Shown here: positions 44,661 to 52,365 of the stretch, piece after piece
How the letters are laid out: the number at the start of each line of letters is the position of its first letter
How positions within the stretch are numbered: position 1 is the first letter of the stretch
Assembly: GCA_035620895.1 (NCBI GenBank)
Contig: DASPFY010000039.1
Span: forward strand, 112,402 to 176,401
Length of the DNA stretch: 64,000 nt
Source: TA-21 sp035620895
GTDB lineage: Archaea > Thermoproteota > Nitrososphaeria > Nitrososphaerales > Nitrososphaeraceae
Direction of reading: 5' to 3'
The notes under the pieces: generated by a model
Seen by the model: only the letters and a program-made list of their open reading frames with translations
What the model was told of the DNA's origin: nothing
Databases searched by the model: none
Program-made: the position numbers and the translations under genes

Positions 44661-45935
44661 ATGGCCGAAGGTGGTTTACTACTAGTAACCTTTATGCTCG
44701 GTTTTAGTGTGTTACTGGTTGTTATCTCTGCTGTACACCGTTACACGAGAAACATCATTATACCAGGAGTTGCAATTTTGATGTTTCTTGGAGCAATCCT
44801 ACCAGTAGTTCCTAGTCTCACTCATGAAGTAGAAAATTTTTATAACATTACCGAAAGAATACCAGAAATAATATTATATATTATTATTCCTATTTTGATC
44901 TTTGAATCTGGACGCAAATTATCCATTAAACAGATAAAAAAGGAAGCAATACCGATTGGTTTCTTTTCAATTATAGGAGTAATAATAACTATCCTAATCA
45001 TAGGAATTGGAGTTGCTTCTATATTTCAGATTCCAGTTATCGACGGCTTACTTTTTGGAACTATTCTGGCCGCCACTGATCCTGTAGCTGTAGGTATAAT
45101 ATTCAAAAAGTTTCCAATTCCTCATAGATTGAATCTAATCATTGAGGGAGAATCCTTGTTTAATGATGCAACTGGTGTTATTTCCTTTAATGTTGTTAAA
45201 GGGATAATCTTCTCAGGGGTGGCCTTTTCCCTACTAGATACCACTCTCTCCTTTATTTGGACAATGGTGGGTGCAATCGCATTTGGAACTGGACTGGGAT
45301 GGATAGGTGGAAAAATTCTTAACAAGTGGAAGGCGGATGAGTATGTGGATTTCACTTTTTCCTTAGGATTGGCCATTGCAGGCTATATAGTAGCTGACCA
45401 CTATCTACATGTTTCTGGAGTAGTAACTACTTTATTTACTGCAATCCTGATAGTTACAATACACAAAGAGATTTCGACCGGTGTTAGAAAACTTTTTCAC
45501 AAATACTGGGATTACATAGGTTTTATTACAAATAGCATGCTGTTCTTTCTTATTGGAATTCCTTTGCTTTCTGTGGAATCGTATGAAAGCGCTTCAGTTC
45601 CATTGATACTAATCTTAGCGATTCCTTTTGTTATCATGATGTTATCTAGGGCTGTTGTAGTCTATGGTGGAAGCACATTTTTAAGAATATTTAGAGTTAA
45701 AATTCCTCATCAATGGCAAAATGTTCTTACCCTCGGAGGTTTAAGAGGAGGAATCGCAGTAGCATTAGCTCTCTCAATTTCAGCCGATTATGAATTCAAG
45801 GATCTATTCATTAGTCTTGTGGTACCTTTAATTGCAATTAATTTAGTGGTAAATCCCATTTTATTGAATTGGTATCTAAAAAAATCAATGTCATCGAATA
45901 TGAATAAATCTCAATTTTCTGAAAAGCCTCAATAA
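44661..45935 (+). CDS. Na+/H+ antiporter, CPA1 (NhaP) family
   Basis: 424 residues with about 12-13 membrane helices. The ion site is present: A-T139-D140-P141 in helix 5, and E-S-L-F-N168-D169 in helix 6, with R-G-G-I near the end (L-R-G-G-I-A-V-A-L). It extrudes Na+ in exchange for H+. The short C-terminus has no regulatory domain. ATG start. Confidence 0.93.
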   Translation: MAEGGLLLVTFMLGFSVLLVVISAVHRYTRNIIIPGVAILMFLGAILPVVPSLTHEVENFYNITERIPEIILYIIIPILIFESGRKLSIKQIKKEAIPIGFFSIIGVIITILIIGIGVASIFQIPVIDGLLFGTILAATDPVAVGIIFKKFPIPHRLNLIIEGESLFNDATGVISFNVVKGIIFSGVAFSLLDTTLSFIWTMVGAIAFGTGLGWIGGKILNKWKADEYVDFTFSLGLAIAGYIVADHYLHVSGVVTTLFTAILIVTIHKEISTGVRKLFHKYWDYIGFITNSMLFFLIGIPLLSVESYESASVPLILILAIPFVIMMLSRAVVVYGGSTFLRIFRVKIPHQWQNVLTLGGLRGGIAVALALSISADYEFKDLFISLVVPLIAINLVVNPILLNWYLKKSMSSNMNKSQFSEKPQ

Positions 45936-45969
45936 TAATTATATGTACGTTGCAAACTTAGAATTAGAT

Positions 45970-46122
45970 ATGGTTTCTGTTATAGAGACTGATAATTAAA
46001 CGGCTAGGGCACCACAAGCGGTTTGTCCAGATGAAAATGTAAAAAACCCGAACAAAATAGTATTTACTATAGCTTTGCTCCCAGTAATTCTAGAAGCATT
46101 TTTACTTATTGGAACATTATGA
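45970..46122 (+). pseudogene. Interrupted small membrane-protein gene
   Basis: ATG followed by eight codons, an in-frame TAA (45997), then 40 open codons ending R-A-P-Q-A-V-C-P-D-E-N-V, N-P-N-K-I-V-F-T-I-A-L-L and P-V-I-L-E-A-F-L-L-I-G-T-L-stop. The part after TAA is a clean membrane helix with a buried Glu. Either a nonsense mutation or a start I cannot see. Confidence 0.4.
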
Positions 46123-46303
46123 TAATCATTCGTCATAACATTTTCATCCTATTACGTTAAGTGTGAGAAAGGCATAATGGCTTCTATATATTTATTAAAA
46201 ATTATTGAAAACAGATAAGTGCAATATTCATCTAGGTCATAACAAATGAAGGACGACTGGAGTGTGCTTCTTAAATCACCATTAAAGCGATGAAATTATG
46301 TTG

Positions 46304-47092
46304 TTATTTAATTACATCCATTTGCGCAAGTATCCTCTTTACTAGTTCTTTGTTTCTTTCTGCATAAACTGGAGATTCAACATCAATCCAGTCAATGTTA
46401 CTGGAAATAGGAAAAGAATACAACCCAAAACCAAGTGATGGTAATTTGGCAAGGATATCAAAAGACAGATCTATGCTGTTACCAATTTCTAAACTATCTC
46501 TATGCTTGTGTATGAATGAGAACAAAGTATTACTAAATATATATATTCCAAGAGTCTCTGGTAGATCTAATTTAGTAAATGGTTTTTCAGTAAATTCTAT
46601 AATTCTGTTAGTTTCATTTGGATCGCATACAATCCTACCCGTTTCCTCTTTCCGGTAATCCCTTGTCACAACCATTCCGATCATGTTTTTTCCACTATTT
46701 TTTTGACTTTCATTTAAGAATTTGTATTGTTTGACAAGGCTACCCATATCCAGTGCACATATATTATCAGCAAACCATACAATAAAGGACTCATCACTTC
46801 CAATCTCTGTTTCGGCATTCAATATCGCACCTCCAGTCCCATTTTTTTTGTCTTCTACAAATATAATTTGCTTACCTACGATCCTTTCCTTTCCTTCAAA
46901 ATAATTAATAATTTGCTTTCCATGGTCATCGAATTCACATACAATTACGAAATTGTCCACCTCTGGAGACCTCGCAAGGTATCTTACTATATGATCTATT
47001 ATTGGTCGTCCGTCTAGAGAGATCATTGGTTTTGGTGTGTATTGAGAAAAAGGCTTCGCTCTGCTACCACTGCCACCTGCAATCAATAACAC
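46304..47092 (-). CDS. Sugar-phosphate nucleotidyltransferase
   Basis: 262 residues. The signature L-L-I-A-G-G-S-G-S-R opens the protein, with P-K-P-M, then D-N-I (residues 111-113) for metal binding, and V-E near D-W-I-D-V-E-S-P at the end. This is a GT-A type nucleotidyltransferase (RmlA/GlmU/GalU-like) without the C-terminal beta-helix. It makes an NDP-sugar for surface glycans. ATG start. The sugar is undetermined. Confidence 0.88.
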   Translation of the reverse strand: MLLIAGGSGSRAKPFSQYTPKPMISLDGRPIIDHIVRYLARSPEVDNFVIVCEFDDHGKQIINYFEGKERIVGKQIIFVEDKKNGTGGAILNAETEIGSDESFIVWFADNICALDMGSLVKQYKFLNESQKNSGKNMIGMVVTRDYRKEETGRIVCDPNETNRIIEFTEKPFTKLDLPETLGIYIFSNTLFSFIHKHRDSLEIGNSIDLSFDILAKLPSLGFGLYSFPISSNIDWIDVESPVYAERNKELVKRILAQMDVIK

Positions 47093-47164
47093 TTTCAGGT
47101 ATTGTCCTCACCTGTCATATCATGATTCCGTACCACTCAAATATTCTTATCGGCTTAGCATGAA

Positions 47165-47320
47165 ATGCCAAATTCTAACAATTATCTAGAATATTTCATG
47201 TTGGACAAGATTTTCAAAATTACTCTCTCCAATTATGTTTCATATTTAAAAAACGGCCTACTCCAAAGTGAAATAGATATTATTATGATTGAGGAAGTGT
47301 CTTGCAAAATGTTAGATTAG
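47165..47320 (+). CDS. Possible 51-residue protein
   Basis: ATG frame beginning M-P-N-S-N-N-Y-L-E-Y-F with regular amphipathic spacing (L-S-N-Y-V-S-Y-L-K-N-G-L-L, then I-D-I-I-M-I-E-E). A TATA-like AAATATTCTTAT lies about 25 bp upstream. It looks more like a protein than random DNA, but no family is known. Confidence 0.4.
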   Translation: MPNSNNYLEYFMLDKIFKITLSNYVSYLKNGLLQSEIDIIMIEEVSCKMLD

Positions 47321-47634
47321 AATGAGAATCATAGTATGTATAGATTCCTAAATGAATAACTTGTGACTACGTTTTTTTTCGTTTGAACCTCTTGCGAATT
47401 ATAGATATGTAATATTCTATCATCATCAAAAATTGAGAAAAACCGAAAGCAGAAACCAACGAAACACCACCCGATCCAGGATTATCCTACACAGGTATCT
47501 ATCAATAAATACAGCATAGTACCAAGGTTGTTGCGTAACGTTGTATTTGCCACTAATTACATACCCTTCCGAGTAATATATAACCAATTAACAAATTTTA
47601 GCAATGATAGTAATAATATGGGTTGATAGTAGAG

Positions 47635-47790
47635 ATGTTCAAACGTTCGTATAGTCTGTATTTCATATTTTCATATATTCCCAATGTCCGATTGATTATA
47701 ACGGAAATATTAGCTTACATATCACAATTCCCGAAACGAACTGATGCTTTAATTGTCGATATGTACATGAAAGTTACTAAAGAATCCTGA
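47635..47790 (+). CDS. Possible 51-residue protein
   Basis: ATG frame M-F-K-R-S-Y-S-L-Y-F followed by an amphipathic helix (I-I-T-E-I-L-A-Y-I-S) and a charged tail. Weak support; the rest of 47321-47990 shows nothing. Confidence 0.25.
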   Translation: MFKRSYSLYFIFSYIPNVRLIITEILAYISQFPKRTDALIVDMYMKVTKES

Positions 47791-47997
47791 GTCATGCCAG
47801 TCAGATATTCGGGCCAAGTACCTAATTTCGAAAGCAGCGGTTAATGCTAATTATGAAGCGAGGAGCCTTGATAATCGGATGATTCTGAACTATTACTGAC
47901 AGAAATGTTCAATTGTATTGGTAAGTGTCTAGGACTTGCCTTCCATAACTCATCATGATATTCTTAGGTATTAGGATATACATTTGTCATCCATTCG

Positions 47998-48096
47998 TTA
48001 CCATTTAAGTATTGCATAGTAGAATAAAGTTGACACAATCGAGGCGACGATGAGTGCGGCTATACCGCCTATTATTAATAGCGTTCCACTTCTCAT
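47998..48096 (-). CDS. Tiny single-helix membrane protein
   Basis: 32 codons with an ATG: M-R-S-G-T then one long hydrophobic helix (L-L-I-I-G-G-I-A-A-L-I-V-A-S-I) and Y-A-I-L-K-W. Fits a one-pass micro-membrane protein. Third-position use resembles neighbours. No known family. Confidence 0.45.
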   Translation of the reverse strand: MRSGTLLIIGGIAALIVASIVSTLFYYAILKW

Positions 48097-48281
48097 TACT
48101 AGGTAGAATTAGAAGTGACTATAAATACTTTGCAAACGTTAAGCCTCCCACTACAGTGTTGATTATACATCTGATAAGGCTGGTGTCTATTGGCGCTCTA
48201 GCTGCAGTTGCATAGACAAGTGGGGCTTTGATCAATTATGGATTGGTCGCCATGATACTGAAAGTTGATAATCTATTGCAT

Positions 48282-48533
48282 TTATGGCAATAGATCCAAT
48301 GTCATCTTTAGCTCTGCTATTTCTTTTATTACCGCACTTTTGTCCGTTTCATCAGTAGTATACTTCAATAGTCGCTCACAAGCTTGTATCTGATCTAACA
48401 TAATGTCTTTCTTGTCAAGACACAAACTGTGATAAGTATCAACGAATGAATACGCTATCTTTACAGACTTTTCTTTACATCCACAAGTTTTGGCTTCAAT
48501 ACGCGATGATGATTCCATATTTGCGATATTCAA
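48282..48533 (-). CDS. Small helical hypothetical protein with Cys pair
   Basis: 83 residues. K-T-C-G-C-K-E near residue 17, then helices with regular leucines to the end (A-E-L-K-M-T-L-D-L-L). It lies 7 bp downstream of the Cys-rich protein gene, so the two form an operon. Family unknown. Confidence 0.6.
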   Translation of the reverse strand: MNIANMESSSRIEAKTCGCKEKSVKIAYSFVDTYHSLCLDKKDIMLDQIQACERLLKYTTDETDKSAVIKEIAELKMTLDLLP

Positions 48534-48540
48534 TGTCCAG

Positions 48541-48870
48541 TCAGCACCTAATATTATTGGCGAATTTCAATTCAACACCTTTGGAATGACTATAATCGAA
48601 AAAACAGTTTCCATTCTCGCCAATTGGTGTACAATGGATTTCTCCATTATAACAGATAGGGCATTTAGTAAATGTTGTTTCGTTTTTGATACAAGATGCA
48701 CACCAGAGACAAGACCTACATATCAAAAAATATCTCGCTTTCGTAAGTTTCGCATAATTGTCCTTCTGCAATGGATTTGTTTCGACTAACGGTGATGTTC
48801 TCCATAAAAATTGGCTGTTTGAAGACGTAATATGATTTTTTGTCTTACGATCTTCAAAATTCTCTAGCAT
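48541..48870 (-). CDS. Cys-rich zinc-binding protein
   Basis: 109 residues. The second half has C-R-S-C-L-W-C-A-S-C, then K-C-P-I-C-Y and two later Cys: enough ligands for two zinc sites in a RING-like or treble-clef fold. The first half is polar. First gene of a pair with the helical protein at 48282. Divergent from the RHH regulator at 49021, 150 bp apart, so all three may share control. Confidence 0.65.
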   Translation of the reverse strand: MLENFEDRKTKNHITSSNSQFLWRTSPLVETNPLQKDNYAKLTKARYFLICRSCLWCASCIKNETTFTKCPICYNGEIHCTPIGENGNCFFDYSHSKGVELKFANNIRC

Positions 48871-49020
48871 ATCAATAATCCCACTTACAATTTATAGACA
48901 TTTGTATTTAATGTAGCTGGATTCAATAATCAAACTTTGAGACAAATTATTTAAATGACTTATTTGCAATTAATTGCATGGATTTTATTCACAATTATCA
49001 TTCAGATAAGGTGTACATCT

Positions 49021-49557
49021 ATGAATAAACGAAAACGTCAAACAGAATCTCTTACTTTAAGGATAGATAAAGAAATGTTAGATGAGTTACGCATAGAATC
49101 TGAACAGAAGATGATATCGCTAAATACCCTGACAAACCAAATTATTAAATCATACATAAAATGGTACTGTCCGGCACAAAGGGCTGGAATTATGTTTGTT
49201 CCAAAAAGCCTGTTAATTCCTATTATCGATAACTTCGCTGAGTATCAGATGGAAACACTTGCGGAAAAGTTTAGGAAAAGTGGATATGAAGAAACACTAT
49301 TGATGATGAGCAAAGAAAATTCATTACCAGTAATCCTTGACCTTTTTGATTCATGGTTGAATGTATCAAATCTGCAGTTCGATCGTGAATCTAGCGAAGG
49401 TTCTTTGACATACATAATAAATCATGGACTTGGGAGAAAATGGTCTATTTTCCTAGAAAAGGTGTTTTGGTATATAGTTAAGGATTTGGGAATAACCGGA
49501 TCTAAATTCGATATAACAGATGGTACTGTAACTATAAAGATTAATTTAAAACAATAG
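49021..49557 (+). CDS. Ribbon-helix-helix regulator with C-terminal sensor-like domain
   Basis: 178 residues from the chosen ATG. R-Q-T-E-S-L-T-L-R-I-D-K-E-M-L-D-E-L is the RHH beta-strand plus helix, followed by I-S-L-N-T-L-T-N-Q-I-I-K. The rest (60-178) is a separate alpha/beta domain of unknown ligand. The frame runs on to 48955 with a hydrophobic lead that would put a helix before the DNA-binding strand, so the inner ATG is preferred. Divergent from the zinc-protein pair. Confidence 0.75.
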   Translation: MNKRKRQTESLTLRIDKEMLDELRIESEQKMISLNTLTNQIIKSYIKWYCPAQRAGIMFVPKSLLIPIIDNFAEYQMETLAEKFRKSGYEETLLMMSKENSLPVILDLFDSWLNVSNLQFDRESSEGSLTYIINHGLGRKWSIFLEKVFWYIVKDLGITGSKFDITDGTVTIKINLKQ

Positions 49558-49586
49558 GTAGGTGGGTTGGGCTTGATAATGGATGC

Positions 49587-49685
49587 ATGAAAGAAAAAAC
49601 ACTCTTCACCGAGAAATCAAGTTATGATGAAATTGAAGTTTTCATGTGTTCTGCTTTAATCCTCAATTCGAGTTATATGATATAA
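49587..49685 (+). CDS. Possible 32-residue peptide
   Basis: ATG frame M-K-E-K-T-L-F-T-E-K with a plausible helix. Very short; could be chance. Confidence 0.2.
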   Translation: MKEKTLFTEKSSYDEIEVFMCSALILNSSYMI

Positions 49686-49793
49686 ATTTGGTCCCGAAGG
49701 GATTCGTTTGAATATTATGTGTTTGATGTAAAAAATTATTTCATCAGAAAAAATCCAATGGTTGAGTACTTTATTGCATTATTTTTTTACTGA

Positions 49794-49904
49794 GATCATG
49801 CTTATGAGCTAAGCTTTATCTGTACAGCGCGTTATGCCAAAGAAATTGCTGAACTCGCCAATTCATCAGTTCTTAAAGTAATAATTCATCATATGAGTGA
49901 ATAA
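49794..49904 (+). pseudogene. Small gene relic
   Basis: After a TGA, 36 open codons read D-H-A-Y-E-L-S-F-I-C-T-A-R-Y and A-K-E-I-A-E-L-A-N-S-S, ending H-H-M-S-E-stop. No start codon. The form recalls small archaeal DUF1059-like C-termini but is not conclusive. The rest of 49686-49920 is empty. Confidence 0.3.
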
Positions 49905-49920
49905 TGGGAGCCAACATTCG

Positions 49921-50481
49921 TTACTTAGATTTAGTATTATCTCTGAATAAATCAGGATATTTTTCTCTAATATGCTCACCAATCCTGGTTAATTTAATAT
50001 ATCCGCTCATTCTATCGGAAGCATCAACATAGACATTCTTGTCTAGTTCTACCGACTTTAGCATACGGTCAAGACATTTATCGATTGTTTGATTAACCCT
50101 ATGAACTAACTCACTTTGTTCCACAGGTGCACTTCGAAGTCCATCGCCATATGTCGAACCAACATATTCAGATCCGCTCTTATCCAGCATACCACCGAAC
50201 CATATCACATCACCTTCAATGCCACTGTCGAGAAAATCTAAAGACATCACTTGATCTGCCAAAGCTTTCTCACATTCACAGAGAATAGACAGCCCAGTCA
50301 TAGTGCCAAGGTTAATTTCAAATACCGCTGATTTCCTTTCGTCATCTCTAACTATTGAGGCTTGTTCTTCAGGTGGTTTACTATCGCTGCTGGAGGACTT
50401 GTGGAGAATAAATAATATTCCACCTTTTTGGCTTGTGAATCTTTCCAATATTTTGTATGTTTCTTTTTTAGTAGTATTCAT
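49921..50481 (-). CDS. Hypothetical cytosolic protein
   Basis: 186 residues, ATG start, no membrane segment. The C-terminal third (I-K-L-T-R-I-G-E-H-I-R-E-K-Y) looks like a wing and helix of a small winged-helix domain. The middle is acidic, with C-E-C near residue 68. Function unknown. Confidence 0.6.
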   Translation of the reverse strand: MNTTKKETYKILERFTSQKGGILFILHKSSSSDSKPPEEQASIVRDDERKSAVFEINLGTMTGLSILCECEKALADQVMSLDFLDSGIEGDVIWFGGMLDKSGSEYVGSTYGDGLRSAPVEQSELVHRVNQTIDKCLDRMLKSVELDKNVYVDASDRMSGYIKLTRIGEHIREKYPDLFRDNTKSK

Positions 50482-50710
50482 TTCTTTGATTCAGATCGTT
50501 ATTGCTACAGAGACTGTAATTTATCTTCTGCTATGTGATTAAGTTTAACTCTTTGGTAAAGTCTTTGCGTTTGTCTAAAATACCCTTCTTCAAAACTGGG
50601 AAAATCTGGGAATTGAATGAGTTGGTCTAATGAGAATTAGTTAAGTGAAAACAGTATAATTAATTCCTATATACGAAAATAAAAATGAAAATAAAAAATT
50701 ATTTGAAAGT

Positions 50711-51172
50711 CTATCTATTAGAATATTGCTTTTGTGCAGATGTAAAGTAGTTTGACCATGTATCGGCCATCTTTGCATTATATTCAATCACTGTCTCAAC
50801 TGTTTTACTATACAACTTGATATTCTCTCTGCTGGTATTTAGACTATCTATTGCTAATTGATTCGAGGTATCAAACACATGAAATGCTTGAGAGGTGAAT
50901 TCTTCGGACTGTTTTCTATAATTTTCTGCATATGGAGATGGAACAGTTGGGAAATAAGCATTTCTTTGTTTTCCATACAATGATTTTTGAATTGCAAATG
51001 TTTTTGTTATTGTATCTTTTGTTACCTGAAGATAATCTTGCTGCAGGTTTGAAATAGCTTGTGCATACTTTGGCTGATACTTTGATATCTCGTCGATTGT
51101 TCTCAACATATTTTCCTTGTACGTGTCTAAAACTTCTACGTTTTCTGTTGCAGTTTCTTTAGACTTGCTCAT
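50711..51172 (-). CDS. Phasin-like helical protein
   Basis: 153 residues, wholly helical, Gln/Ser/Tyr-rich and without membrane helices (Q-P-K-Y-A-Q-A-I-S-N-L-Q-Q-D-Y, E-F-T-S-Q-A-F-H-V-F-D-T-S-N-Q). Composition, length and pattern recall phasins that coat PHA granules, and the genome has a PHA synthase at 18.6 kb. Sequence-level proof is absent because phasins diverge fast. ATG start. Confidence 0.55.
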   Translation of the reverse strand: MSKSKETATENVEVLDTYKENMLRTIDEISKYQPKYAQAISNLQQDYLQVTKDTITKTFAIQKSLYGKQRNAYFPTVPSPYAENYRKQSEEFTSQAFHVFDTSNQLAIDSLNTSRENIKLYSKTVETVIEYNAKMADTWSNYFTSAQKQYSNR

Positions 51173-51331
51173 CTTAGTTCACCATCTGCTTACCTGACAA
51201 ATACATATAAATCTTTGGTATTATACGGGATTTAAAGGTATCAAAAGCCATTAAATGTTTGAAATCTCCACTTGAAATGGGAATAAAGTAATCTGGGCAA
51301 ACGAATGTAAAAAACGGATGAGAAGTTAAGA

Positions 51332-51442
51332 ATGAATGGATTTATCGTAATAATAACAGGCATTTGTGGCATTAAATCTACAGTTTTTTGTCACCTTCAG
51401 AAATTACTCTTTCTGAGGATCAAAAATGGCAATCATTTTTAA
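51332..51442 (+). pseudogene. P-loop kinase N-terminal remnant
   Basis: 36 codons from an ATG: M-N-G-F-I-V-I-I-T-G-I-C-G-I-K-S-T-V-F. This resembles the first strand and Walker A loop of archaeal adenylate kinase-type proteins (I-T-G-I-P-G-V-G-K-S-T) with one glycine lost, and stops after 36 residues. Likely a truncated gene relic. The rest of 51173-51767 holds only a 37-codon frame (51646) of doubtful value. Confidence 0.35.
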
Positions 51443-51776
51443 TTTGATATTTTACTAAAACAGGAATGTGCCTAAATTTACTTCTTCAGAAAGGATGCTG
51501 ATTCAAAAGATGGTCTGTAGTCTATCAATTAAGAGAATTCCAGACAATATAATGTAATAATCAAAGTTTATGAACACACAAACAAGACAATTAGTAAAGT
51601 AGCTTTATTCAATACTAGAAAAAGAATAAAAAAGAGATTCCTATCATGGATATAAAAAATTACGTGAAGGCCAATACGAATACATATACGAATTCAATGA
51701 ACGAATTGATGAAGTATATAGATGAAAGTAAAGTATTAAGATCATCTTTTATACTATAATGCACTAGTTGCTATTA

Positions 51777-52103
51777 ATGTATCAAAAAATAGGAATTTTA
51801 GCTGTGCTTGCAAGTGTACTCTTATCAGCAGGGCTCCTTGCAACTCCGAGTTTTAAAGTGGCAAATGCTCAAGAGAATATGACTCAGGGAAACGAGACTC
51901 AGGGATTAGACGTCGATCGATGGATTGTAGTCTTGAAAGAACAACATCCAATTTTAGCAGAAATAGAACAAGATCAAAAGGTGAAGGATGCTATTGTAAA
52001 GATCAAAGCACTTCAAGACCCACAGGAAGCAGTTAAGGCCCTGGATGCATTGTATTCGTTACAACAGCTGATGAACTTAAAGGCTCTGAACGAAGGGCAA
52101 TAA
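51777..52103 (+). CDS. Small secreted helical protein
   Basis: 108 residues from ATG 51777 (TTG 51768 also open). Signal peptide (A-V-L-A-S-V-L-L-S-A-G-L-L-A) ending at N-A-Q. The mature part has N-M-T and N-E-T glycosylation sites, then two helices. No family recognised. Confidence 0.6.
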   Translation: MYQKIGILAVLASVLLSAGLLATPSFKVANAQENMTQGNETQGLDVDRWIVVLKEQHPILAEIEQDQKVKDAIVKIKALQDPQEAVKALDALYSLQQLMNLKALNEGQ

Positions 52104-52365
52104 TTCGTTAGTATCCTTTCTTTTTTTGTTGAGAATACTCGCTAGTAACGATAATGTTTATCTGATTAAAACGTTCAGTTGCTATAAACCCAAGTTCACT
52201 ACAGCTGAAATAGTACTTTATAGATGATAAAGCTTCATCAAACTGGGAATCTTTTTTAAAGTGGTTAATAGATAATTCTCCCAAATTACCTAAATAGGCG
52301 CAAGTACCTCATTATTGCATGCTAAATTTTAACTTTAGAGCCGCTGAGGCGCAGGTGCTTTGTCT

